Positions 7,925 through 16,107 of a stretch of DNA of 64,000 nucleotides are shown here, piece by piece. The number at the start of each line of letters is the position of its first letter. Position 1 is the stretch's first letter. Made by a program: the position numbers and the translations under genes. This DNA is from Arthrobacter sp. ok362 (GTDB lineage Bacteria > Actinomycetota > Actinomycetes > Actinomycetales > Micrococcaceae): positions 1 to 64,000 of the forward strand of contig NZ_FNGC01000005.1 of the NCBI RefSeq assembly GCF_900102785.1. Direction: 5' to 3'. The notes below the pieces were generated by a model. That model ran no database searches, was not told the DNA's origin, and saw only the letters and a program-made list of their open reading frames with translations.

Positions 7925-8281
7925 CTACTTGCGCTGCATGTACCACTCAGTGAAGGACGACGCGCGGCCGTCCGCGGTCAACTGGATGACCCACAGGTTG
8001 TCATAGCTTCGGCTGTTGCCCCGGTAGGTCGTCAGGCCCTGCACAAAGGCCCGGCCGCCGTCGACCCCCAGTATCTTCCACTCAAACGTCCAGTCATCCG
8101 GTTCATCGCGCCCGGCAAGCCAGTGCTCGACGATATCGTCCCGGCCCCGCCACGGTTCGGCTTCCTGGGGGCTGGTGGCATAGATGGCGTCCTCCGTAAA
8201 CAGCGCCCGGATGTCCTCCGGATCGTTGGTCGTCCACGCCGTGATGTAGTGCTGCATCCAGCGCTCCACCGCATCTCTCAT
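7925..8281 (-). CDS. SnoaL-like (NTF2-fold) protein
   Basis: The 118-residue single-domain protein starts MRDAVERWMQHYITAWTTND and has the NTF2-fold layout: N-terminal helix, LFTEDAIYATSP, WRGRDDIVEHW, then strands ending in SSFTEWYMQRK. The ATG follows GAGGC. Members include polyketide cyclases, isomerases, limonene-epoxide hydrolases and many proteins of unknown role, so only the fold can be called. It converges with the exporter gene (15 bp gap) and looks monocistronic. Confidence 0.78.
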   Translation of the reverse strand: MRDAVERWMQHYITAWTTNDPEDIRALFTEDAIYATSPQEAEPWRGRDDIVEHWLAGRDEPDDWTFEWKILGVDGGRAFVQGLTTYRGNSRSYDNLWVIQLTADGRASSFTEWYMQRK

Positions 8282-8362
8282 GCCTCGTTTGTACTCCGCG
8301 CCAAAGGGGCCCGCAAGAGTAGTCGATACGTGGATTTGGCCGCGATCGAGCGCGGAAGACTG

Positions 8363-9412
8363 TCAGTCGTCGTCAGCGCGCCCGTATTCGCGGTCCCAGA
8401 GTTCGTGCATTTCCGCGTCCTTGCGGATGGCCTTCACGGCCTCCAGCTGTGCCGGTTTGTGGCGCTGCCATTCCCTGGCTCCTAGGGTCTTGCGGCCCGC
8501 GTCCAGGAGGAGCAAGGCAGTGTCCGTCAGCGCGTCACTGCGGAGGGTGAAGTCTGTCTTCCTGCGCCGCTGGACTTCCTGCAGGGCTGAACGCGAGGCG
8601 GTGTAGGCTCCGAGCCTGCGCAGGGATCGGGCACGCACCAGCAACAGCGCGGCGGCCAGATCGTCCGCGTTCAGCAGCCCCTCGGTCTCCGTCACTACGT
8701 CAACGTCGCGTCCCAGCTCGGCCTCAAGCGAACAGCGGGCCAAGGCCAGCGGCAGCGACGGCGGCAGGCCGGCAAGCGCCGCAAGCGCCGCCTCCGTCTG
8801 GCCGGTCTCCCGCAGGGAATGGGACAGGGCCAGGAACACGGCCTCCTCGCTGAAGAGCACCGGAACCTCGATCCGCTCCGCCACCTCCACCCTCGTGACG
8901 ACGCCGGCCAGGTACACGGCCGCGTAGCGGTTGGCGTCCTGGTCGTTGCGCAGCCTCAGGCCGTGCTGCAGGAGCTCGGACGCACGCAGATGCCCGCCGT
9001 GGGCATAGGCCAGCAGCCCGGCCATGAGGTAGCAGACTCCAGCCCAGCCGGGGTAGGCGCGGGCCAGGGCGATCAGGGGGTCCGGATCGGTGCTGCCGAA
9101 GACGGCGGCGTGCACGGCTTTCATTCTCTTGGCGGACGCCCGGCCTCCCACCCTGCCCAGGCGGGGCACCCCGCCCTCGGCGGCCAGCGTCCCGGGGGCC
9201 CGGCCTGCCATGAGCCCGGTCACCACGGAGCCCACGTTGCCAGCCAGGCCGCGGACGGGTGTCCGGACCACAGCCTTGCGGAACGGCGTCAGGTCCCGGG
9301 TGTCCGTGTACGGCCTGCGTTGGTCGTCCGGAATTGGGCCGTCGGGAATCCGGCCAATGGGAATGTGGCCGTCGGGAATGCGGGGGGCGGATTCGCCAGG
9401 TCCGGCGCTCAT
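8363..9412 (-). CDS. Helical-repeat protein of unknown function
   Basis: ATG 9412 is chosen because it follows a G-rich ribosome site; the frame is open further upstream but there it overlaps the DUF456 gene. The 349-residue protein begins with an imperfect repeat built on IPDG (IPDGHIPIGRIPDGPIPDD), then a basic, glycine-rich linker, then from residue ~110 a run of amphipathic helices (ALARAYPGWAGVCYLMAGLL, LRASELLQHGLRLRNDQD, LALSHSLRETGQTEAALAAL, ARSLRRLGAYTASRSALQEV) typical of TPR/SEL1-like repeats. No signal peptide or catalytic motif is seen. A scaffold or chaperone-like role is a guess. It follows the DUF456 gene by 32 bp and may be in its operon. Confidence 0.65.
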   Translation of the reverse strand: MSAGPGESAPRIPDGHIPIGRIPDGPIPDDQRRPYTDTRDLTPFRKAVVRTPVRGLAGNVGSVVTGLMAGRAPGTLAAEGGVPRLGRVGGRASAKRMKAVHAAVFGSTDPDPLIALARAYPGWAGVCYLMAGLLAYAHGGHLRASELLQHGLRLRNDQDANRYAAVYLAGVVTRVEVAERIEVPVLFSEEAVFLALSHSLRETGQTEAALAALAGLPPSLPLALARCSLEAELGRDVDVVTETEGLLNADDLAAALLLVRARSLRRLGAYTASRSALQEVQRRRKTDFTLRSDALTDTALLLLDAGRKTLGAREWQRHKPAQLEAVKAIRKDAEMHELWDREYGRADDD

Positions 9413-9444
9413 GCCCCCATGGTAGTAGGCTCCGGCAGGCCCTG

Positions 9445-9945
9445 CTAGGCGGCCGAGGCCACCCAGAGGCCGATGACCCAGGTGCTCGCGGCGAGGCAAG
9501 CGAGGCCAAATTCCACGATCATGCCAAAGCCCGTGGCCTTCAGGGCGGCCCAACTCGAGGCCACCGCCGTGCCGAAAACGCGCGTGCGCTGCAGCTCGCT
9601 GAGCAAGAGCCCGGCGGCGAAGCCCACGAAGAGCCCCACCACGGGGATGATGAACATGCCGGCCACGCCCAGCACCAGGCCCACCACCACGGAACGGCTC
9701 GGGATGCTGTGCTCTTTGAGCTTCCGGCCGGTCAGGACGGCGCTGGCGGCCATGCCGGCCAGGACGAACACCAGTCCAACCCCAAAGACCACCCAGCCGG
9801 TAGTCCCGGCGCCGCCCCACAGTGCCCAGGCAAGCAGGCTCGCTCCGATCAGGATGCCGCCGGGCAGGACAGGAACGATGGTCCCCGCCACGCCCACCAG
9901 GATGGCGAGGCCGCAGAGGACAGTCACCAGAGTCTCGGGGTTCAT
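9445..9945 (-). CDS. DUF456-family membrane protein
   Basis: The 166-residue protein has about four to five TM segments. The start (GLAILVGVAGTIVPVLPGGILIGASLLAWAL) and the centre (SRSVVVGLVLGVAGMFIIPVVGLFVGFAAGLLLSEL) are the glycine/proline-rich blocks of the DUF456 family, which has no assigned function. A TAGACT box lies 6 nt before the ATG, indicating a leaderless mRNA. The helical-repeat gene follows 32 bp downstream. Confidence 0.8.
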   Translation of the reverse strand: MNPETLVTVLCGLAILVGVAGTIVPVLPGGILIGASLLAWALWGGAGTTGWVVFGVGLVFVLAGMAASAVLTGRKLKEHSIPSRSVVVGLVLGVAGMFIIPVVGLFVGFAAGLLLSELQRTRVFGTAVASSWAALKATGFGMIVEFGLACLAASTWVIGLWVASAA

Positions 9946-9951
9946 GGGCCC

Positions 9952-9957
9952 AGTCTA
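9952..9957 (-). promoter_or_regulatory. -10 box (TAGACT) of leaderless DUF456 gene
   Basis: Six bases separate TAGACT from the ATG at 9945 on the minus strand. Confidence 0.5.
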
Positions 9958-10040
9958 GGCCGGGATCGGCCCCTACCGTGCCCGCCAACGGCGGCGCTCC
10001 CCGAAGGCAGCGCCGCCGTCACTGTGTGGGCCGCAGTGCT

Positions 10041-11252
10041 CTACTCGGCTTCCACCGCCGCGGCGACGGCAGCGGAGACGGCGGGGGCCACGCGCGGATC
10101 CAGCGGGCTGGGCACGATGTAGTCCGCGGAGAGATCGTCCTCGGCCAGTTCTGCGATGGCCCGGGCCGCGGCGAGTTTCATGGCCGGTGTGATCCGGCGG
10201 GCGCCGGCGTCGAGGGCGCCGCGGAAGATGCCGGGGAACGCCAGAACGTTGTTGATCTGGTTCGGGAAGTCGCTGCGCCCTGTGGCGACCACGGCCGCGT
10301 ACTTGCTCGCGACCTCCGGCAGGACTTCCGGGTCCGGGTTGGACAGGGCGAACACGATCGAGCTGTGGTTCATCAGCTTCAAGTGCTCCTCGTCCAGCTT
10401 GGCGGAGGAGACACCGACGAACACGTCGGCGCCGAGCAGCGCCTCTCCCGGGCCGCCGGTCACACCGCGCGGGTTGCTGCGCGCGGTGAGCTGGGCCTTC
10501 TTGCTTGCCGGATCGGCCGCGATGTCGGCGCGGTCCTTGCTGATCGTGCCGCGGGAGTCCAGGAGGACAACGTCGCCGATTCCCGCCGTCAGCAGGATTT
10601 CGGCGACGGCGATCCCGGCCGCCCCCGCCCCGGAGACCACCACGCGCAGGCTATCGAGCGTCCGGCCGGTCACCTTGGCGGCATTGGTCAGGGCGGCGAG
10701 GACCACGACGGCGGTGCCGTGCTGGTCATCGTGCATGACCGGGCAGTCCAGCGCCTCGATGACTTTCTCCTCGAGTTCGAAGCATCGGGGCGCGGCGATG
10801 TCCTCAAGGTTGACGGCGCCGAAGCTCGGGCGGAGCCGGACAAGCGTCTCGACGATTTCGTCAACGTCGGTGGTGTTGAGGACCAGCGGGATGGAGTCGA
10901 GTTCTCCGAAGGCCTTGAAGAGCGCAGACTTGCCCTCCATCACGGGCAGCGAGGCGCTGGCGCCGATGTTGCCCAGGCCCAGCACGGCCGTGCCGTCGCT
11001 GACCACCACCACGAGGCGCTGGGCCCACGTGAGCGTCTTGGCGAGCTCCGGGTTGGCGTGGATGGCGCGGCTGACCTGGGCGACACCGGGCGTGTAGGCG
11101 ATGGAGAGGTCGCGCTTGCTGGCCAGCGGGACGGTGCTGGAAATCGAAAGCTTGCCGCCCTCGTGGGATGCGAAGATTTCCTCGTCGCTGAGCACGGCTA
11201 CTGCCTCAGCCGGGGAGGTGGAATCGGCGGGAATGATCGTTTCAGTGGACAC
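10041..11252 (-). CDS. NAD(P)-dependent malic enzyme
   Basis: The 403-residue soluble enzyme oxidatively decarboxylates malate to pyruvate. The N-terminal malic domain has the tyrosine-containing SIAYTPGVAQVSRAI and the metal-site region NLEDIAAPRCFELE... VMHDDQHGTAVV; the NAD(P)-binding domain has VVSGAGAAGIAVAEILL (Rossmann GxGxxG). It ends after the malic/NAD domains, without the phosphotransacetylase extension of MaeB-type enzymes, so it is the short bacterial form. The 284-bp region upstream, after the TetR gene, contains a LacI-type palindrome (11459-11474) and a CRP/GlxR-type site (11484-11499), suggesting carbon-source control. Cofactor preference cannot be read with certainty. Confidence 0.9.
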   Translation of the reverse strand: MSTETIIPADSTSPAEAVAVLSDEEIFASHEGGKLSISSTVPLASKRDLSIAYTPGVAQVSRAIHANPELAKTLTWAQRLVVVVSDGTAVLGLGNIGASASLPVMEGKSALFKAFGELDSIPLVLNTTDVDEIVETLVRLRPSFGAVNLEDIAAPRCFELEEKVIEALDCPVMHDDQHGTAVVVLAALTNAAKVTGRTLDSLRVVVSGAGAAGIAVAEILLTAGIGDVVLLDSRGTISKDRADIAADPASKKAQLTARSNPRGVTGGPGEALLGADVFVGVSSAKLDEEHLKLMNHSSIVFALSNPDPEVLPEVASKYAAVVATGRSDFPNQINNVLAFPGIFRGALDAGARRITPAMKLAAARAIAELAEDDLSADYIVPSPLDPRVAPAVSAAVAAAVEAE

Positions 11253-11458
11253 GTCGTTGTCTCCTGGGACTCACCGTGGGCGCACGGCTCATGGAAGCTC
11301 AAGCAGGGATGCTCAAGTTGGTCTGGCGGGGGCGGCGGCGACCAGAGGTGGCGGTCGCCGGTGGATCCCCGATTTGCTGGCGTCAGCCGTATCCGGTCCA
11401 GCAATGGTAAACAAGGGATCCCGCCGGTTGCGCCGGTCGGGAGCGGCGATGTGCCCTG

Positions 11459-11474
11459 GTGAAACGTTTCCCCA
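11459..11474. promoter_or_regulatory. LacI-family-like operator GAAACGTTTC
   Basis: The core GAAACGTTTC (11462-11471) is a perfect 10-bp palindrome with CG at the centre, flanked by matching GG and CC. This is the common layout of LacI/GalR-family operators. It lies about 210 bp upstream of the malic enzyme start. No LacI gene is present in the window. Confidence 0.5.
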
Positions 11475-11483
11475 TGTCTTTAA

Positions 11484-11499
11484 GTGACCCGGATCACGC
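11484..11499. promoter_or_regulatory. CRP/GlxR-like site AGTGACCCGGATCACG
   Basis: GTGA-N6-TCAC is the core of the CRP/GlxR consensus TGTGA-N6-TCACA, with the outer base on each side differing. It lies 10 bp from the LacI-like palindrome in the malic enzyme upstream region. Confidence 0.5.
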
Positions 11500-11536
11500 G
11501 TAGGAAGGTGGTTTCCGGATCTTTGGTCTAGACCGG

Positions 11537-12124
11537 TTACGCGGCCTGCGGGGTTCGCTGCAGGAGCGAGCAGGCCTTCTTCAGGTCCTCCTCCGCTTCG
11601 AAGAGGGACAGCCGGCGGCATCGGACGGCCTGGACCAGTCCCGTAACCGTCAGCAGCAGGACCCGGGCGACGGCGGCGTCGTCGCACGCGGCCGTCACCG
11701 CCTTCTCGGCCGTCGCATCGATCTCGCGCAGCAGCCTGGTGGTGTCGGTGTCCTTGGCGTAAACGGCCCGGTTGAGGCTTTGCTCCACGGCGGGCTGCAT
11801 GAGGCGCATGTGAAAGATCTCCATCACCACGCCCACGAGGGCCTGGGCCGGAGCCTTCCCCGCCTCGGGCGTGCTCCCCGCGAGCAGTTCGGCCAGTTGC
11901 TTGCGGTACAGGGCCAAGACCAACTGGGTGGCCGAGGGGAAATAGCGGTACAGGGTCCCCAGCGGCACATCCGCCTTGGCCGCCACCTCGGAAAGGACCA
12001 CGGAGTCCAGGCCCTTGCGGGCAAACGCCGCGGCAACGTCAAGGATCCGCACGTAACGGAGTCTTTGTCGGGGCAGGGTGGGGGGAGGGGCCATCGGTGG
12101 AAGATCTGAGTGAAAATCAGGCAT
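11537..12124 (-). CDS. TetR-family transcriptional regulator
   Basis: The start is taken as ATG 12124 (195 residues); an ATG at 12094 is also possible, and a TATAGT -10-like box at 12203-12208 suggests transcription begins upstream of both. The N-terminal HTH is clear (RILDVAAAFARKGLDSVVLSEVAAKADVPLGTLYRYFPSATQLV). The ligand domain carries QSLNRAVYAKDTDT and a C-terminal LTVTGLVQAVRCRRLSLFEAEEDL, resembling KstR-type TetR proteins, though this is weak. It sits between the malic enzyme and MFS genes on the same strand and its target is not evident; it may act on the upstream MFS gene or itself. Confidence 0.82.
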   Translation of the reverse strand: MPDFHSDLPPMAPPPTLPRQRLRYVRILDVAAAFARKGLDSVVLSEVAAKADVPLGTLYRYFPSATQLVLALYRKQLAELLAGSTPEAGKAPAQALVGVVMEIFHMRLMQPAVEQSLNRAVYAKDTDTTRLLREIDATAEKAVTAACDDAAVARVLLLTVTGLVQAVRCRRLSLFEAEEDLKKACSLLQRTPQAA

Positions 12125-12277
12125 CAGCAGCGTTCCGGGGGTCGTTTTTCTCGGCAGCCGGGCGCGATCCCGCCCACCGCGCTGCCGCGGCAATTGCGGT
12201 CCACTATACGCCACGAACCCGGGCCTCCCGCCAGTCAAACGGGGGCACGGGAAACCCCGCCACGGGACGGGTGCGGC

Positions 12278-13558
12278 TCAGTCCACGCCCTTGATCTTCA
12301 CCACGAACACGGCGCCGAGAAGCCCGATCACGGCGGCCGCCACATACAGCGAAACGTACCCTCCCCAGAGCGTTACGAACGGAAAGGCAATGAGCGGGGC
12401 GAGCACTTGCGGCAGGGAGTTGGCGATGTTGATGACGCCCAGATCCTTGCCCCGGTTCAGGGCCGTGGGCAGCACCTGGGTGATGAGCGCGAAGTCCACC
12501 GCCAGATAGCAGCCGAAGCCGATGCCCAGCACCGACGCGCCGATCAGCGCGCCCGGCCAGGTGGGCGCGAACGCAAGAATGAGGGAGGCCGCGGCGATCA
12601 CTGCGGAAGAGATGATGACCAGCGGCTTCCGGCGGCCCATCCGGTCGCTCAGCCGGCCGCCGATCACGCTGGTGATGATCACCATGACCGCATACAGGCC
12701 CGTGAGGATCAGGACACCAAATTCGGGCTCGATGCCTTGGGTTTCGCGGACCCGGACGGCGTCGTGGAGGAAGAACAGCAGGTAGAGGGTGACCATGTGG
12801 TTGCCGATGTTCACCAGGAGCCGCGTCAGCCAGGCCCAGGCAAAATCCGGGTGGCGGGCCGGGGAAATCCAAAAGCCCCGCACAAAGCCGGCCAGGCTGA
12901 ACGACGGACGGGCTTGCGCGGGCAGCGGAACGTCGTCGTTCTTGAAGTAATAGAGCACGACGCCGGCCAGCAGCGCCACCGCGCACACCAGGTAACCGAC
13001 GGCGAAGTTTCCCGTGACGGCGGCGGCGATCACCGCGCCGAGGAGGATCCCGACCGTCTGGCCCATGGCGGCCAGTCCGCCCACCGTGCCGCGCTGCGGG
13101 ACCGGCACGCGGTCCGGGATGGCGGCGGTGATGGCGGCGTAGGCGCCGTTGCAGCCGGCCTGCACGAGGCACCAGAGCAGCGTCATGACGGCGACGTTCG
13201 GCGCCCCGGCGAGCGCGATCAGGGCTGCGGCGCCAAGGACCGCGCCGAACAGCACCCACGGCACGCGGCGGCCCAGCCGGGAGGTGGTGCGGTCGCTGAA
13301 GGCGCCGAACAGGGGGTTGGCCACGAGGGACACGGCCGCCCCTGCCCCGGTCACGAGGGCGAGGATGGCCTCCTTGTCCCCTTCGCTGAACGCCGCCGCC
13401 TGTTGTCCGAGCAGCACTTGGATCGGGCCGAAGAACGCCGCATTGATGCCGAGGTTGACCAGGACCACGCCCGCGGTCCAGACCGGACGGACTCGGCGCT
13501 CAGGCTCGGCGAGCGCCGCCGACGGCGGAGCAGCGCTCGGTAGGTCGGACAAGCTCAT
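12278..13558 (-). CDS. MFS transporter, 12 TM
   Basis: The 426-residue protein has 12 TM segments. The loop 2-3 motif is present as GAFSDRTTSRLGRRVPW and repeated between TM8 and 9 as GGRLSDRMGRRKPL, with a GIGFGCYLAVDFALITQVLP block late in the protein. The pattern (long GAFSDRT..RLGRRRPW loop) is like sugar/glycoside-type or SLC45-like MFS carriers rather than drug pumps, but the substrate is unknown. The ATG follows a GGGGGG ribosome site. It is divergent from rraA, leaving 118 bp for both promoters, and is followed by the TetR gene. Confidence 0.8.
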   Translation of the reverse strand: MSLSDLPSAAPPSAALAEPERRVRPVWTAGVVLVNLGINAAFFGPIQVLLGQQAAAFSEGDKEAILALVTGAGAAVSLVANPLFGAFSDRTTSRLGRRVPWVLFGAVLGAAALIALAGAPNVAVMTLLWCLVQAGCNGAYAAITAAIPDRVPVPQRGTVGGLAAMGQTVGILLGAVIAAAVTGNFAVGYLVCAVALLAGVVLYYFKNDDVPLPAQARPSFSLAGFVRGFWISPARHPDFAWAWLTRLLVNIGNHMVTLYLLFFLHDAVRVRETQGIEPEFGVLILTGLYAVMVIITSVIGGRLSDRMGRRKPLVIISSAVIAAASLILAFAPTWPGALIGASVLGIGFGCYLAVDFALITQVLPTALNRGKDLGVINIANSLPQVLAPLIAFPFVTLWGGYVSLYVAAAVIGLLGAVFVVKIKGVD

Positions 13559-13676
13559 GTGGTTCCCCCCGGAACTGGCGACTCAAGCTGATGATCTGTG
13601 TGAGGCCAGACTATCGTGGGCATCAAGATCCGCCGTCTACTTTTCAGCACGTCTACTTTCCAGCAAGGGAGAACCA

Positions 13677-14153
13677 GTGGCCGCATCCAGCATCAACACC
13701 GCCGACCTTTACGATGACCGCGGCGAGGAGCTCAGCTCCTTGGCCGTGCAGTTCCAGTCCCTCGGCGGACAGTCGCACTTCAGCGGGCCGGTCCGGACCA
13801 TTCGGTGCTTCGAGGACAACGCGCTGGTTAAGTCCGTGCTGGCCACTCCCGGCAACGGCTCCGTGCTGGTGGTCGACGGCGCCGGTTCCCTCCGCACGGC
13901 GCTGATGGGGGACATGATCGCGGCGAGCGCCGTCGCGAACGGCTGGGCCGGCGTCGTAATCAATGGCGCCATCCGGGACCGGCTCGCTATCGCGGGGCTG
14001 CCGCTGGGGGTCAAGGCGCTGGGCAGCAACCCGCGCAAGAGCGCCAAGGAAGGCGCCGGGGCCATCGACGTGCCGCTGGAGATCGACGGCGTGGCCATCC
14101 GCCCCGGTGCGATGATCTGGTGCGATCCGGACGGGGTCCTGGTGGAACGCTGA
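13677..14153 (+). CDS. rraA: RraA-like protein / HMG-type aldolase fold
   Basis: The start is GTG 13677 after AAGGGAGAA. The 158-residue protein begins NTADLYDDRGEELSSLAVQF and carries the RraA core GDMIAASAVANGWAGVVINGAIRDR, then LPLGVKALGSNPRKSAKEG. In enterobacteria RraA inhibits RNase E; in other bacteria members with the conserved Arg-Asp pair (here in NGAIRDR) are class II 4-hydroxy-4-methyl-2-oxoglutarate/oxaloacetate aldolases. The Arg-Asp pair is intact here, so enzymatic function is possible. Length is normal. It is divergent from the MFS gene. Confidence 0.88.
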   Translation: MAASSINTADLYDDRGEELSSLAVQFQSLGGQSHFSGPVRTIRCFEDNALVKSVLATPGNGSVLVVDGAGSLRTALMGDMIAASAVANGWAGVVINGAIRDRLAIAGLPLGVKALGSNPRKSAKEGAGAIDVPLEIDGVAIRPGAMIWCDPDGVLVER

Positions 14154-14195
14154 GGACTTTCTTCTCCCCGCGGTAGTGACGGGAACAATTGAGCC

Positions 14196-14222
14196 AGTAA
14201 CATAGTTACTGAAAGCAACTAT
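14196..14222. promoter_or_regulatory. Overlapping palindromes upstream of the drug exporter
   Basis: AGTAACATAGTTACT (14196-14210) is a 15-bp palindrome and ATAGTT...AACTAT (14202-14222) a second, overlapping 21-bp one. Together they give three AGTTRC-type half sites in 27 bp, about 35 bp before the exporter start. This looks like an operator for a dimeric repressor (TetR or MarR type). The regulator is unknown. Confidence 0.5.
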
Positions 14223-14256
14223 CAGCTTGATCCCCACACTTCACCTTGGAGCAGTC

Positions 14257-15915
14257 ATGTCCAAAACCACCTCCGTGCGCGCCGCAGGAGAGGTCCTGAC
14301 CCACCGTCAGACCATCACCGTCATGGTGGGACTCATGCTCGGCATGTTCCTGTCTTCGCTGGACCAGACGATCGTGTCCACCTCGATCTACACGATCGCC
14401 AACGACCTCGACGGTCTTTCACTGCAGGCCTGGGCCACCACCGCATACCTCATCACCTCTACGGTGAGCACGCCGCTCTACGGCAAGCTCAGCGACATCT
14501 TTGGTCGCCGCCCGCTGTACCTCATCGCCATCCTGATCTTCCTCGCCGGCTCGCTCTACGCCGGCTCGGTCCACTCCATGACCGAGCTCGCCATTGCCCG
14601 CGGCATCCAGGGTATGGGCGCCGGCGGCCTCCTGGCCCTCGCCCTGACCATCATCGGCGACATCGTGGCGCTCAAGGACCGCGCCAAGTACCAGGGCTAC
14701 TTCATGTCGGTCTTCGGCATCTCCTCGGTCCTGGGCCCGGTGATTGGCGGCGCCTTCGCAGGCACCGAAACCATCCTCGGAATCGACGGCTGGCGCTGGG
14801 TCTTCCTCATCAACCTGCCGATCGGCCTCGCCGCCCTCGCAGTGGTGTTCATGTACCTGCACCTCCCGGCCAAGCATGTGAAACAGAAGATCGACTACTG
14901 GGGCGCGGCCGCCATCACGCTGGCGATCGTTCCGCTCCTTCTCGTCGCCGAACAGGGACGCAGCTGGGGCTGGAGCTCCGCCAACTCCTACCTCTGCTAC
15001 GGACTGGGCGTTGTCGGCATCATCGCGTTCCTGCTGGCCGAACGGCATGCCGCCGACTACGCGCTGATCCCGCTCCGGCTGTTCCAGAACATCACGTTCG
15101 GCCTGTCCTCGCTGCTGAACTTCATCATCGGCATCGGCATGTTCGGCGCCATCGCGATGCTTCCCATGTACCTGCAGCTGGTCAAGGGTCTGACACCCAC
15201 CGAGGCCGGCCTCATGATGATCACCTTCACGGTGGGCATCCTCACCGGCTCCATCACGGCCGGCCGGACCATCTCCGCGTCGGGCACGTACCGGATCTTC
15301 CCGATCCTCGGCACGGCAGTGCTGACCGTTGCCGCCGTCGTGATGGGCCTTTCCCTCGGAGTCGACACGCCGCTGTGGGTACCTGGCGCCATCGCCGTGT
15401 TCTTCGGCCTGGGCCTGGGCTTCTGCATGCAGCCCCTGACGCTGGCCATGCAGGTTTCCGTTCCGTCGAAGGACATGGGCGTGGGCACCTCCTCCGCCGC
15501 GTTCTTCCGCTCCATGGGCGGCGCGGTGGGCACGGCCGTGTTCATCTCGATGCTCTTCAGCCTCGCCGCGGACAAGATCGCCACGGGCATGAAGGACGCC
15601 GCGCAGAATGCGGACTACCTCAAGGTGCTCAAGGACCCGGCCGTGGCTGCCGATCCTGCCAACGCCAAGCTCTACGAGTTCTTCAAAAACGGTGCCAGCA
15701 ACGATTCACTGAACGACACCAGCTGGCTGCATACCGCCAACTCGACGCTGACCCGCCCCATCACCGAGGGCTTCGCGCAGTCGATCGACGCCGTCATGCT
15801 CACCGCCGCCGTGCTCACCGGCATCGCCTTCCTGATCACCTTCGCCCTGCCGAACAAGAAACTCACGGACCCGAAGGCGGCCGCCAGGGAAGTCGCCTCG
15901 GCCGCAGCCCACTAG
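14257..15915 (+). CDS. EmrB/QacA-type MFS multidrug exporter (14 TM)
   Basis: ATG 14257 follows TTGGAG; an ATG ten codons upstream lacks this. The 552-residue protein is of DHA2 length with about 14 TM segments. TM1 carries the family motif D1 as MFLSSLDQTIVSTSIYTIANDL; motif A is GKLSDIFGRRPLYLI and motif C-like GISSVLGPVIGGAFAGTE. Such pumps export cationic dyes, antiseptics or antibiotics using the proton gradient. A long segment before the last TM (residues ~440-510) is extracytoplasmic. It is followed by a terminator hairpin and preceded by an operator-like palindrome, so it is probably a single regulated gene; the inducer is unknown. Confidence 0.87.
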   Translation: MSKTTSVRAAGEVLTHRQTITVMVGLMLGMFLSSLDQTIVSTSIYTIANDLDGLSLQAWATTAYLITSTVSTPLYGKLSDIFGRRPLYLIAILIFLAGSLYAGSVHSMTELAIARGIQGMGAGGLLALALTIIGDIVALKDRAKYQGYFMSVFGISSVLGPVIGGAFAGTETILGIDGWRWVFLINLPIGLAALAVVFMYLHLPAKHVKQKIDYWGAAAITLAIVPLLLVAEQGRSWGWSSANSYLCYGLGVVGIIAFLLAERHAADYALIPLRLFQNITFGLSSLLNFIIGIGMFGAIAMLPMYLQLVKGLTPTEAGLMMITFTVGILTGSITAGRTISASGTYRIFPILGTAVLTVAAVVMGLSLGVDTPLWVPGAIAVFFGLGLGFCMQPLTLAMQVSVPSKDMGVGTSSAAFFRSMGGAVGTAVFISMLFSLAADKIATGMKDAAQNADYLKVLKDPAVAADPANAKLYEFFKNGASNDSLNDTSWLHTANSTLTRPITEGFAQSIDAVMLTAAVLTGIAFLITFALPNKKLTDPKAAAREVASAAAH

Positions 15916-15941
15916 GCACGTTTCGACGGCTGGTTAACGTC

Positions 15942-15972
15942 ACGGCAGGCAGTCTCTTGGACTGCCTGCCGT
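15942..15972 (+). terminator. Hairpin terminator after the drug exporter
   Basis: A perfect 13-bp stem (ACGGCAGGCAGTC / GACTGCCTGCCGT) with loop TCTTG lies 27 bp after the stop codon. There is no U-tract, as is common in actinobacteria. Confidence 0.7.
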
Positions 15973-15992
15973 TCGCCGTCTGCCGCCCGGGC

Positions 15993-16016
15993 AAAGTGTA
16001 TGTTTCGTCTCACTTT
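15993..16016. promoter_or_regulatory. AAAGTG-N12-CACTTT inverted repeat before sugar porter
   Basis: Six-base arms with a 12-bp spacer lie about 90 bp upstream of the sugar transporter start. It is a candidate operator only; short repeats of this size also occur by chance. Confidence 0.3.
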
Positions 16017-16107
16017 CCGGGGGTTGTGACAGGCGGCACGCCGGCTCGGGTGTAAGACTGGGTAGCTGCGGCGAAGGCCGTGGACCGCGAACTGCCAAGG
16101 GAGCCGT

